This document shows positions 1 to 6,343 of a DNA stretch of 8,515 bases, piece after piece. Every line of letters begins with the position of its first letter. Within the stretch, counting starts at the first letter, position 1. Below the pieces are notes generated by a model. That model did not search any database, had not been told where the DNA came from, and worked only from the letters and a program-made list of their open reading frames with translations. The stretch is from Candidatus Nanohalarchaeota archaeon (GTDB lineage Archaea > EX4484-52 > B79-G9): the NCBI GenBank assembly GCA_030594795.1, contig JAUVEK010000050.1, positions 1 to 8,515 on the forward strand. Reading direction: 5' to 3'. A program made the position numbers and the translations under genes.

Positions 1-1
1 C

Positions 2-214
2 CTTCTGATATCCATATTGATATTCGCTGCGATAGCCATCATCTACCTCACGCGCATATCCCGGGAACTGAAAAAACTAAGAGAAGAAACAAAAGAAGCG
101 CATGAAATGAACCACGGCATAACAGCAGAAAAACTCGAGACAAATCACAATATACTTTCAGAAATCAACATGAACCTCAGGAAACTTCCCGAGAGAAAAG
201 AACGTAAAAATTAA
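2..214 (+). CDS. Membrane-anchored coiled-coil protein, 3' part only
   Basis: The reading frame is open to the left edge of the window, so the true start lies outside; a TTG at 17 is only an internal candidate. The visible 70 residues begin with a hydrophobic stretch of about 17 residues (L, I, A and F rich, ending near IIYLT), then a strongly charged helical segment rich in Lys, Glu, Asn and Leu (about residues 22-70) that could form a coiled coil. This is the layout of a small single-pass membrane protein with a cytoplasmic helical tail, since positive charges follow the membrane segment. It ends in TAA and converges with the MgtC-like gene on the other strand after 9 nt. I recognise no family and assign no function. 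It could be the end of a longer multi-pass protein. Confidence 0.55.
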   Translation, partial: LLISILIFAAIAIIYLTRISRELKKLREETKEAHEMNHGITAEKLETNHNILSEINMNLRKLPERKERKN

Positions 215-223
215 ACAAAAGCA

Positions 224-649
224 CTAAACCTTTCTCATCCTGAACGTAAGAAACATAATCATTGTAGCAACAAAAGCCACAAGATAATATCCAAGACCCA
301 CAACAATGCCAATCAGCGCATTCGCCCAGATGCTGGCAGCTGTCGTGATACCGGAAACCCTGCCGCCTGAAGTCATTATCTGGCCGGCACCCAGGAACCC
401 GATGCCTGTGATAATGGCGCCGATTGTTCTTGCACCTGAATCCGCATCAGGGAAAGCCACCATACTCACTGCAACAACAGTGGCAGAAGACAGGCACACA
501 ATGATATGCGTCCTCAACCCGGCTGACTTCTTCACTCTCTGCCTCTCACGGCCAATGATGAATCCCATTGAAACTGCAAAAATCATCTTGAAAATAATCA
601 AAAAATCAGCTGCGCAATAACTGACCAGAGTGTCAAATACAGGAAACAT
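224..649 (-). CDS. MgtC/SapB family membrane protein (short form)
   Basis: The protein has the MgtC/SapB core: a first membrane helix ending in G-x-x-x-G-R-E-R-Q (about residues 16-37 from the ATG), the signature AGLRTHIIVCL (43-53), then ARTIGAIITGIGFLGAG and GITTAASIWANALIGIVVGLGYYL. Four to five hydrophobic segments account for most of its 141 residues. The family's C-terminal ACT-like domain is absent, so this is the short membrane-only version. MgtC of Salmonella is linked to growth at low magnesium and inhibits the F-ATP synthase, but the role of archaeal homologues is not settled and I do not transfer it. The start is uncertain: in-frame TTG (664), GTG (658) and ATG (649) are all possible. 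I chose ATG because GTGAT lies just upstream and the protein then starts close to the first helix. It is divergent from tldD. Confidence 0.88.
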   Translation of the reverse strand: MFPVFDTLVSYCAADFLIIFKMIFAVSMGFIIGRERQRVKKSAGLRTHIIVCLSSATVVAVSMVAFPDADSGARTIGAIITGIGFLGAGQIMTSGGRVSGITTAASIWANALIGIVVGLGYYLVAFVATMIMFLTFRMRKV

Positions 650-675
650 CAAAATCACAGGCAACTAACTTCAGG

Positions 676-695
676 GAATATCTTTATATTTCTTT
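676..695 (-). promoter_or_regulatory. Candidate promoter of the MgtC-like gene
   Basis: Read on the minus strand, a purine-rich GGGAAAGA is followed by AATATAAAGATA, which resembles a BRE plus TATA box. The TATA core (683-690) is 20-25 nt from the in-frame TTG and GTG and about 35 nt from the ATG. Transcription would therefore start at or very near the gene, giving a leaderless or short-leader message. The same 12 bases occur again at 729-740, where they suit the opposite direction. Confidence 0.5.
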
Positions 696-728
696 CCCGC
701 GCAAAAACCCAAAAAACGCGCATTGTCA

Positions 729-742
729 ATCTTTATATTTAT
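729..742 (+). promoter_or_regulatory. Candidate TATA box of the tldD-tldE operon
   Basis: ATCTTTATATTTAT is a good archaeal TATA-like element. A start of transcription about 25 nt downstream would fall near 757-765. That leaves a leader of roughly 30-40 nt before the GTG at 796, or a leaderless message if the TTG at 757 were used. Confidence 0.5.
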
Positions 743-795
743 CGCTCATAATAATATTGTACACGAAAAATGCTCCCTTCTTTTCAAAAAAAACG

Positions 796-2190
796 GTGAT
801 AAAAATCGAAGACATCCTGAAAAAAGCAATAGACTACGCATCCGCAAAATCCGACTACTGCGACATAAGAGCAATAACCACATCAAGCGAAACCTCCGCA
901 AAAACAACCAAAGAGGAATCAAACTCAAGCGCAGCCACATTCGGCATAGGCATAAGAGTCCTGAAAGACGGCGCATACGCATACACATCCTGCCAAAACA
1001 CAGACCTCAAAGAACTGAAAGCCGCAATAGACAAAGCATCAAAAATAGCAGCACTCATGGGCAAAAAAACAAAAACCAAAGCATCACAAAAAACATACAA
1101 AGCAATCACAGACACAAAAAAAACAAAAATAAAAAAAGACCCCTTTGAAATCCCGGCAGAACAAAAACACATACTTCTCAAAGACATCATAAGATACGCA
1201 GCCCAAAAAGAAATAGCATTCGCAAGCGCAAGAATCTCAGCATCAAAAGCCCGCAAACAATTCGCAAACACAGAAGGCAGTTTCATCACAACAGAAACCA
1301 CAAAAACCATACTCGCCCTCTCAGCAGTCGCAAAAAGAGGCCAAAAGCAGACAATGAACTACGACGTATACGCAAAACCTCAAGGCTTCGAAACCCTCGA
1401 AAAACTCAACCTCGAACAATTCGCAAACAACATAGCAAAAAAAGCAATCTCATTTTTAGACGCCGTAAAGCCCCCTCACGGCAAGATGGACGTAATAATG
1501 TCGCCACAGGTTGCAGGCACCCTCGTACACGAAGTATTCGGCCACGCCGCAGAAGCAGACTGGATAGCAAACGGCAGATCCCTCCTCAAAGACAAACTAA
1601 ACCAGAGAATCGGCACAGGCATAATGACAATATACGACGATGGCTCAATGGACGGCGGCTGGGGCACAATCTACTACGACGACGAAGGCATCCCCGCAAA
1701 AAAGACCATCCTCCTCGACAAAGGCATCCTCATCCAGTACATGCACTCAAGACAGACCGCAGAAAAACTCGGGATGGAACTAACAGGCAACGCAAGAGCC
1801 CAGGACTACACCCACCGCATAATCCCGAGAATGACAAACACATGCCTCGCACCCGGCACCCACACCATAGAGGAGATGATCAGTATGGTCAAAAAAGGCA
1901 TACTAGTCGACAAATACACAACCGCACTCGAAGACCCTGCAGGCGGGAGCTTTGAGCTGAAGACACTCGGCGGAAACATAATAGAAAACGGCGAACTAAA
2001 AGAGCCGATTGAGCGCACCACGCTTTCTTCATCCTCATTCATCGACACATTCATGAACATAAGCGCAATCTCAAAACACATGAACCTTATGAGCACCGGC
2101 TCATGCGGCAAAGGCCACGAAGACTGGGTATCAGTCGGCAACCCCGCCCCCTCAGTACTAGCAGGAAATATCATAGTAGGTGGAAACTAA
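796..2190 (+). CDS. tldD: TldD, catalytic subunit of the TldD/TldE metalloprotease
   Basis: TldD and TldE form a zinc-dependent heterodimeric protease. In E. coli it matures microcin B17 and trims unfolded peptides; the archaeal substrate is unknown. The metal site is visible as HEVFGH at residues 245-250 (H245, E246, H250), and the third ligand matches C437 in the C-terminal GSCGKGHEDW segment, followed by the usual GNPAPSVLAGNIIVGGN end. As I recall the E. coli enzyme (481 aa, H262, H266, C454), every position here is 17 lower, and at 464 aa the whole protein is 17 residues shorter. The N-terminal half (about 1-230) is the family's substrate-channel domain. I chose GTG 796 over the upstream in-frame TTG 757 because the protein then begins MIKIEDILKKAIDYA, the usual start of the first helix. 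The coding strand is very A/C rich and T poor. tldE follows with a one-base overlap. Confidence 0.95.
   Translation: MIKIEDILKKAIDYASAKSDYCDIRAITTSSETSAKTTKEESNSSAATFGIGIRVLKDGAYAYTSCQNTDLKELKAAIDKASKIAALMGKKTKTKASQKTYKAITDTKKTKIKKDPFEIPAEQKHILLKDIIRYAAQKEIAFASARISASKARKQFANTEGSFITTETTKTILALSAVAKRGQKQTMNYDVYAKPQGFETLEKLNLEQFANNIAKKAISFLDAVKPPHGKMDVIMSPQVAGTLVHEVFGHAAEADWIANGRSLLKDKLNQRIGTGIMTIYDDGSMDGGWGTIYYDDEGIPAKKTILLDKGILIQYMHSRQTAEKLGMELTGNARAQDYTHRIIPRMTNTCLAPGTHTIEEMISMVKKGILVDKYTTALEDPAGGSFELKTLGGNIIENGELKEPIERTTLSSSSFIDTFMNISAISKHMNLMSTGSCGKGHEDWVSVGNPAPSVLAGNIIVGGN
2178..2183 (+). promoter_or_regulatory. Shine-Dalgarno site of tldE
   Basis: AGGTGG lies inside the last codons of tldD, six bases before the ATG at 2190. 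It fixes the tldE start and rules out the in-frame upstream extension to 2103. It supports translational coupling through the overlapping TAATG. Confidence 0.65.
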
Positions 2191-3539
2191 TGAAAGGCTT
2201 CGAATCAATCCTAAAGAAAAACAACATAGAGATATTCATCTCAGAAACAAGACTATCAGAATGCCCCATAGACGGCGACGGCACCTACACAAGATCAGTC
2301 ACAGAAACAGGCTACATGATACGCACACTAAAAGACAACAGGCTCGGCACATCAACCTCAAACATACTAAACAAAGAAGCAATCAAAAAAACCACAGAAC
2401 TTAGCCTGGCATCATCAGGACACGCAGAAAAACTCCCAAAAAGCTTCTCATTCACAGACACAGAAGGAAAAACACCGGTATCGGACACCTTTGACAACTC
2501 AATCTCAAAAAACATGGACACATTAACAGCAAAACTCCAGCAGGAATGCCAACAAACAGCAGCTGAATCAGGCATCATACTGACCAACGGCAAAATAAAG
2601 CTCATGGAATTCAAATACACAATAATGAACAGCCTGGGCATAGAAAAGAAAGAGCGCGGCACATACATCTCAGCCGCAATCGACTCAAAAGCAGACACAA
2701 AACAGCCCCTCGCAGAACTCTCATCCACATACATCAAAAGGACATACAAAAAAAGCGACTTCATAGACTGGCTCAAAAACCGCCTCGACATCACAAAAAA
2801 ATGCATAAGCCCCCAAAAACTAAAGACTGCATCATACAATCTCATCCTAAGCCCGCATGTATCAGGCCCCATCCTCCTCGACACCATCGGCTACTGGGCA
2901 TCCGGCAAATCAAGACTCGACGGAATCTCACTCTTTGAAGGAAAAGAAAACAAAACCATAGCAAGCCCAAACTTCACAGCAACAGACGACCCAAGGCGCC
3001 CAAACGCGCCGTCAACATTCTCAATCGACATGGAAGGCACAAAAACAAAAAAAACAAACATAATAAAAAACGGCATATTTTCAAACTACATCTACGACAA
3101 CAAATACTCAAGCCACGCAAACACCTCATCCACAGGCAACTGCAAAAAAGCCACATTCATGGGCTCAGAAAAAATCTACACTGCAGGAAACTTCTCAGGC
3201 ATGCACAACCTCTCAATAAAGCAAGGCACAGAACACCTTGAGTCAATACTCTCAGACTTCAGCGGCATCTACATAGAAGCGGTCGGCATACCATCCGCAG
3301 ACCACGAGACCGGCAACTTCGGCTTCGAACTAAGAAACGCATTCCTTGTAGACAAAGGCGCAATGACTCCCGTAAGATACGCCATATACTCAGGAAAAGT
3401 CCAGGACCTGATCAAAAATACAAAAACAATGTCAAAAGAACGCGAAACAGCCACAGACCCCATGGCCCCTGAATACAACAGCGCATGCATCACACCCTAC
3501 TTCCTAATCGAAAACCAGAAGATTTCCGCAGCAAAATAG
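2190..3539 (+). CDS. tldE: TldE (PmbA), non-catalytic partner of TldD
   Basis: At 449 aa this matches the usual PmbA/TldE length. It shares the TldD fold but lacks the metal site. The segment SPHVSGPILLDTIGYWASG aligns with the TldD segment around HEVFGH so that H-E-x-x-x-H becomes L230-D231-x-x-x-Y235, the degenerate form expected of the non-catalytic subunit. Other family features are GKSRLDGISLFEGKENK, the region around TDDPRRPN and FSIDMEGTKTKKTNIIKNGI, and a C-terminal GNFGFELRNAFLVDKG. It begins at the ATG overlapping the tldD stop, so the two subunits should be made together. The N-terminal domain (about 1-200) probably pairs with TldD around a shared cavity. The coding strand has the same A/C-rich bias as tldD, consistent with a long-established pair. 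No terminator with a T run is visible after the stop. Confidence 0.93.
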   Translation: MKGFESILKKNNIEIFISETRLSECPIDGDGTYTRSVTETGYMIRTLKDNRLGTSTSNILNKEAIKKTTELSLASSGHAEKLPKSFSFTDTEGKTPVSDTFDNSISKNMDTLTAKLQQECQQTAAESGIILTNGKIKLMEFKYTIMNSLGIEKKERGTYISAAIDSKADTKQPLAELSSTYIKRTYKKSDFIDWLKNRLDITKKCISPQKLKTASYNLILSPHVSGPILLDTIGYWASGKSRLDGISLFEGKENKTIASPNFTATDDPRRPNAPSTFSIDMEGTKTKKTNIIKNGIFSNYIYDNKYSSHANTSSTGNCKKATFMGSEKIYTAGNFSGMHNLSIKQGTEHLESILSDFSGIYIEAVGIPSADHETGNFGFELRNAFLVDKGAMTPVRYAIYSGKVQDLIKNTKTMSKERETATDPMAPEYNSACITPYFLIENQKISAAK

Positions 3540-3548
3540 CGCCCATTC

Positions 3549-3578
3549 TTTCTAAAAACATAGAAACATCTATAAACA
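3549..3578 (+). promoter_or_regulatory. Promoter/operator copy 1, upstream of the peroxiredoxin
   Basis: The palindrome TTTCTA-N6-TAGAAA (3549-3566) directly abuts a TATA-like TCTATAAAC (3569-3577). A TAGAAACAT box starting at 3561 recurs as TAAAAACAT at 3593, 32 nt later. These 30 bases differ at one position (3570) from 4791-4820. The peroxiredoxin ATG is 118 nt downstream of the TATA, so if this promoter drives it the leader is about 90 nt. Confidence 0.6.
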
Positions 3579-3599
3579 TCCACATACAAGACTAAAAAC

Positions 3600-3640
3600 A
3601 TACGCACAATCAATCATGCATATCAACTACAGAGATGAAC
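3600..3640 (+). pseudogene. Decayed copy of the AbiEi-like gene start
   Basis: From 3600 the sequence reads ATACGCACAATC, against ATGCGCACAATC at the AbiEi-like gene start (4842). Weaker similarity follows (GCATATCAACTACAGAGA against GCAGATATACAGGGA). The distance from the TATA box is 29 nt in both copies. The start codon is ATA here, and the frame stops after 12 codons. I read it as the remnant of a duplicated promoter plus gene start. It may now serve only as untranslated leader for the peroxiredoxin. Confidence 0.45.
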
Positions 3641-3675
3641 ATACAAAATTATCCTGACCTGTCAGACTAAAAAAT

Positions 3676-3681
3676 GGAGGT
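3676..3681 (+). promoter_or_regulatory. Strong Shine-Dalgarno site of the peroxiredoxin
   Basis: GGAGGT sits 7 nt before the ATG at 3689. The in-frame ATG at 3674 overlaps this site and cannot use it, so 3689 is the preferred start. Confidence 0.85.
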
Positions 3682-3688
3682 AAATAAT

Positions 3689-4363
3689 ATGGAAAACACA
3701 ATAGAAAAAAAGAGTATGCCCCTTTTGGGAGATAATTTCCCTGAAATGAAAGTACAGACAACCCGCGGACAGATGGAACTTCCAAAACATTTTGCAGGAA
3801 AGTGGTTCGTCCTGTTCAGCCATCCCGCTGATTTCACCCCCGTTTGCACCACTGAATTCGTAGCCTTTCAAAAAAGATACGACAAGTTCAAAGCTCTGGA
3901 TTGCGAACTGATCGGTCTTAGCGTTGACCAGGTATTTGCCCATATCAAATGGGAAGAATGGATAAAAGAAAACATGGATATTGAGATTCAATTCCCAATA
4001 ATTGCCGACACCGGACTGGTCGCAGAAAAACTAGGCCTTATCCATCCCGGGAAGGGAACCAACACAGTAAGAGCAGTATTTGTAGTAGATGCTGAAGCAA
4101 AGATAAGAATCATTCTGTATTACCCACAGGAATTAGGCAGGAACATGGACGAAATATTAAGAGTAGTGAAAGCCATGCAGATATCTGACAAAAACAAAGT
4201 TGCCATGCCTGCAAATTGGCCGAACAATGAAGTAGTCGGCGACCACGTCATCATACCGCCCGCAACAGACGCTAAAACTGCTAAAGAGAGACTGGAAAAA
4301 GCCAAAGCAGGCGAGTTTGAATGCCTTGACTGGTGGCTCTGCCATAAAAAATTAGAAAAATAA
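3689..4363 (+). CDS. Peroxiredoxin, archaeal Prx6-like type
   Basis: A cytoplasmic thiol peroxidase that reduces hydrogen peroxide and organic hydroperoxides. The active-site block HPADFTPVCTTEF gives T50 and peroxidatic C53, and R128 in NTVRAVFVVD completes the catalytic triad. The C-terminal arm contains C212 and C218 in ECLDWWLCHK, the C-x5-C pair typical of archaeal thioredoxin peroxidases such as the Aeropyrum enzyme. It can therefore resolve the oxidised C53 by disulfide exchange rather than act as a strict 1-Cys enzyme. An extra C72 is present. The length of 224 aa is normal for the group, which forms ring-shaped decamers in known cases. I chose the ATG at 3689 over 3674 because of the GGAGGT site. 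A winged-helix regulator follows after 37 nt and could be co-transcribed. Codon use mixes T- and C-ending codons, unlike the tld genes. Confidence 0.96.
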   Translation: MENTIEKKSMPLLGDNFPEMKVQTTRGQMELPKHFAGKWFVLFSHPADFTPVCTTEFVAFQKRYDKFKALDCELIGLSVDQVFAHIKWEEWIKENMDIEIQFPIIADTGLVAEKLGLIHPGKGTNTVRAVFVVDAEAKIRIILYYPQELGRNMDEILRVVKAMQISDKNKVAMPANWPNNEVVGDHVIIPPATDAKTAKERLEKAKAGEFECLDWWLCHKKLEK

Positions 4364-4400
4364 ATTATAATAGCAAGAATACCAAAAAGTACTGGAGAGG

Positions 4401-4760
4401 ATGATATCCATAAAAGACATTAAAGAGAAGACACTATTAAACAAATTTCTAGGAGATTCACCGATTATTAGAATTGTTGATGCAATGTTAGAATTCAGAG
4501 GAAATGAAGTCACCCAAAAAGAAATCTATGAAGAAGCAGAAATCTCACGACCCACACTACACGCATATCTCCCAATTCTGGAAAAACACGGCGTAGTCGT
4601 CGTAACTAGAAAAATCGGAAACAATAAACTCTACAAAATAGATACAAAAAACAAAATGGCAAGATATTTCATAAATATGGAAAAAGAACTTGTTTCGAGA
4701 GCGCTCAATGATGCCTCACAAAATCATCAAAAAATCCCTGTAAAAGTTAGTTCAAACTAG
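4401..4760 (+). CDS. Small winged-helix DNA-binding protein
   Basis: This 119-residue protein has a winged helix-turn-helix across residues 20-80. VTQKEIYEEAEISRPTLHAYL (37-57) is the helix-turn-recognition helix, and VVVVTRKIGNNKLYKID (65-81) forms the two wing strands. A C-terminal helix (about 84-102) may be the dimer interface, and the last 15 residues look disordered. It has no cysteine, so it cannot sense peroxide through a thiol despite following the peroxiredoxin. GGAGAGG directly precedes the ATG, closer than is usual for a Shine-Dalgarno site. ATTATAATAG just after the peroxiredoxin stop might be its own TATA box, so it may be co-transcribed with the peroxiredoxin or transcribed separately. 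The same operator-like palindrome flanks the peroxiredoxin and AbiE-like transcription units on either side of it, making it one candidate for the factor that binds there. I cannot assign it to a named subfamily. Confidence 0.75.
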   Translation: MISIKDIKEKTLLNKFLGDSPIIRIVDAMLEFRGNEVTQKEIYEEAEISRPTLHAYLPILEKHGVVVVTRKIGNNKLYKIDTKNKMARYFINMEKELVSRALNDASQNHQKIPVKVSSN

Positions 4761-4790
4761 ACACGTTATTCCAGTATAAAACGCGCCAAT

Positions 4791-4820
4791 TTTCTAAAAA
4801 CATAGAAACATTTATAAACA
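4791..4820 (+). promoter_or_regulatory. Promoter/operator copy 2, of the AbiE-like operon
   Basis: TTTCTA-N6-TAGAAA (4791-4808) occupies the BRE position next to the TATA box TTTATAAA (4811-4818). The box TAGAAACAT occurs at 4803-4811 and again at 4835-4843, 32 nt apart, so sites flank the TATA on both sides and the second runs into the start codon. The ATG at 4842 is 29 nt from the TATA, which implies a leaderless message. AbiEi antitoxins are known to repress their own operons through inverted repeats, so autoregulation is a reasonable inference. Confidence 0.65.
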
Positions 4821-4841
4821 ACCAGACACATAATTAGAAAC

Positions 4842-5426
4842 ATGCGCACAATCGAGCAGATATACAGGGAAATACTCTATCAGGCAATCGAGAAAAAACA
4901 ACTTACACTTACACAGCTTGGGCTTTCTAAGCACCTCAATACATCAATCAGCGTAGTAAACTACGCCATAAAGCCATTAAGAGAAATGGGCGCAATCGCA
5001 GGGATGCCAAGAGGCTTCAGGATCACAGACACAGAAAAAATACTATACTACTGGGCAAGCATCCGCAGCCTGCAAAAAGACATAATCTACTCAACGCGCA
5101 TGGAAGCGCCGGTATCAGAAATCGAAAACACCATGCCAAACAACATTGTTTTCAGCGCATACACTGCATACAAACACACATTCAGAGATGCGCCGGCAGA
5201 CTACTCAGAAATCTATGTATACTCAAAAGACCCGGGCGAAATAAAAAACCGCTTCCCTCCATCAAAAAACACCCCGAACATATTCGTACTAAAAGCAGAC
5301 AAAAACATAGAAAAATACGGAAAAACAACCACAATCGCAAACACCTTCGTCGACCTTTGGAACATAAAAGAATGGTACGCAAAAGACTACATAAAAGCAA
5401 TAAAGGAGAAACTCCATGAGAACTGA
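4842..5426 (+). CDS. AbiEi-like HTH protein, predicted antitoxin
   Basis: The 194-residue protein has an N-terminal winged helix-turn-helix: LTLTQLGLSKHLNTSISVVNY and the following helix (about 21-48), with a wing at GAIAGMPRGFRIT (50-62). A C-terminal alpha/beta domain (about 70-190) contains IVFSAYTAY, SEIYVYSKD, NIFVLKAD and a final TTTIANTFVDLWN plus helix. This is the arrangement of AbiEi-type antitoxins in archaea: a DNA-binding domain followed by a domain that counters the toxin. The stop overlaps the nucleotidyltransferase start by 11 nt, the tight coupling typical of a toxin-antitoxin operon. The message is probably leaderless. Codons are A/C-ending and T-poor like the tld genes. The alternative reading is a regulator of the nucleotidyltransferase without toxin-antitoxin function. 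Confidence 0.7.
   Translation: MRTIEQIYREILYQAIEKKQLTLTQLGLSKHLNTSISVVNYAIKPLREMGAIAGMPRGFRITDTEKILYYWASIRSLQKDIIYSTRMEAPVSEIENTMPNNIVFSAYTAYKHTFRDAPADYSEIYVYSKDPGEIKNRFPPSKNTPNIFVLKADKNIEKYGKTTTIANTFVDLWNIKEWYAKDYIKAIKEKLHEN
5405..5408 (+). promoter_or_regulatory. Shine-Dalgarno site of the nucleotidyltransferase
   Basis: GGAG lies 7 nt before the ATG at 5416, inside the last codons of the AbiEi-like gene. It supports the overlapping start over later in-frame GTG (5464) or TTG (5512) candidates. Confidence 0.6.
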
Positions 5427-6141
5427 CAAAAAAAAAGAGGGATGGAGGGGGTCTGAGAACCGTGTGCTTGAGCGGAAGCGAAACACACCAGATGATCAAC
5501 CTTTCAGAAGGTTGCAATACTGGAACGACATCACAACAGAAAAAAGCTGGGAAATACTCATAAAACTAAGAAAAACACCCCTTGACTTCATCCTCATCGG
5601 CGGCTGGGCAGCCTGGCTCTGGACAAAGACACACAAATCAAAAGACATAGACATCGTCCTGAAAGATTTCAAAGCAATCGACTACCTGAAACAAAACTAC
5701 GACCTGCGCAAAAACGAGCACCTGAAAAAGTACGAGATAAAAATCGAAGGCATAGACATTGACATATACACCCCGTATTTCTCAAAACTCATCATACCAC
5801 CAGAAGACCTCACAAACTACAGCACAATACTGGAAAACATCAACGTAATCACACCGGAAGCACTGCTAATACTGAAACAAAAAGCAGAACTAGACCGCAG
5901 GGGAAGCGCAAAAGGCGAAAAAGACGCGATAGACATAATGACCATTCTGCTGAACACAGACATAAGCTTTGAAAAATACAAACAAATCCTAAAAAGATAC
6001 AATCATAACAACCTCCTTGCTGAACTCCGAAACCTCATAAAAACATTTGACATAAAAAACATAACATATCTGAACCTCAACCCAAGGACATTCAAGCTCA
6101 GAAAGCGCGAACTTTTAGAAAGACTCAAAGAACATCCATAA
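5416..6141 (+). CDS. AbiEii-like nucleotidyltransferase, predicted toxin
   Basis: This is a member of the DNA polymerase beta-like nucleotidyltransferase superfamily. The core motif is LIGGWAAWLW (G62, G63) followed by KSKDIDIVL (D77, D79), with a third acidic position in IEGIDIDIY (D114 or D116). The helical segment LLILKQKAELDRRGSAKGEKDAIDI (150-174; K156, R161, K169-D170, D173) resembles the Lys/Asp-rich motif of AbiEii-type enzymes. Such toxins transfer nucleotides to a cellular target, reported for some family members to be tRNA 3' ends; the target here is unknown. All metal-binding Asp residues are present, so it should be active. It is 241 aa. The first 35 residues precede the conserved fold and include a stretch with atypical codons and hairpins (5437-5515). 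It overlaps the AbiEi-like gene by 11 nt, and the two should act as antitoxin and toxin. Confidence 0.82.
   Translation: MRTDKKKEGWRGSENRVLERKRNTPDDQPFRRLQYWNDITTEKSWEILIKLRKTPLDFILIGGWAAWLWTKTHKSKDIDIVLKDFKAIDYLKQNYDLRKNEHLKKYEIKIEGIDIDIYTPYFSKLIIPPEDLTNYSTILENINVITPEALLILKQKAELDRRGSAKGEKDAIDIMTILLNTDISFEKYKQILKRYNHNNLLAELRNLIKTFDIKNITYLNLNPRTFKLRKRELLERLKEHP
5449..5523 (+). other. Hairpin-rich island within the nucleotidyltransferase gene
   Basis: Three local hairpins follow each other. GGT-N6-ACC (about 5450-5461) is weak. GTGTG (5462-5466) pairs with CACAC (5484-5488) around an inner CTT/AAG stem. AACCTT (5498-5503) pairs perfectly with AAGGTT (5508-5513) around a TCAG loop, and CCAG/CTGG (5488-5491 / 5520-5523) can close it. 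The encoded codons (AGG, GGG, CGT, GTG, CTT, CGG, CGA) are rare in the surrounding gene. The frame stays open. Confidence 0.4.
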
Positions 6142-6228
6142 AACACAAAAAACCTATCATCTGCCCCTCAAAACACCTTAACAGAACAAAGTATAGAAAA
6201 GTTCAACCCCAAGACGAATATGCAAACC

Positions 6229-6282
6229 TTGTTCGGATATACCCCCAATTTGGAGTTATATCCGCACTTTTGTTCGGATATA
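6229..6282 (+). repeat. Three CGGATATA boxes in alternating orientation
   Basis: TTGTTCGGATATA occurs at 6229-6241 and exactly again at 6270-6282. Between them, TATATCCG (6257-6264) is the inverted copy and can pair with either one (loops of 15 and 10 nt). The array lies 36-90 nt upstream of the TATA box at 6318, so it is probably not transcribed and is best read as a set of protein-binding sites for the gene at 6344. The rest of the 202-nt gap, 6142-6228, shows nothing I can name. Confidence 0.6.
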
Positions 6283-6286
6283 AATT

Positions 6287-6325
6287 GTTATCGGAAATTG
6301 CGGGGCTTTTGAAAAGATTTATTAA
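6287..6325 (+). promoter_or_regulatory. Leaderless promoter of the first membrane paralog
   Basis: GTTATCGGAAA and the GC-rich TTGCGGGGCTTTT (6298-6310) precede TTTATTAA (6318-6325), whose first base is 26 nt before the ATG at 6344. The same block, with the same 26-nt spacing, precedes the second paralog at 7149-7195. No Shine-Dalgarno site is visible. Confidence 0.6.
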
Positions 6326-6343
6326 CTTTAACACAACTAAATT

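Noticed and set aside
306..620. 104-residue plus-strand frame over the MgtC-like gene
   Set aside because: It is antisense to a gene with clear family signatures and has no motif or start signal of its own.
723..1310. Long alternative frames over tldD on both strands (for example 723-1148 plus and 855-1310 minus)
   Set aside because: They are shadows caused by the A/C-rich, T-poor coding strand, with low-complexity Arg/Lys or Leu/Ser products. The tldD frame carries the conserved motifs.
2312..2887. 191-residue open frame on the minus strand inside tldE
   Set aside because: Scarcity of T on the coding strand removes stops on the other strand. The product has no recognisable motif, and tldE is clearly conserved.
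5416..5515. Archaeal C/D box guide RNA in the hairpin island
   Set aside because: CTGA and GATGAT strings occur, but not in C, D', C', D order with guide-length spacing on either strand.
6142..6228. tRNA or other RNA gene in the gap after the nucleotidyltransferase
   Set aside because: GTTCAACCC resembles a T-loop fragment, but no cloverleaf or acceptor stem can be built around it.
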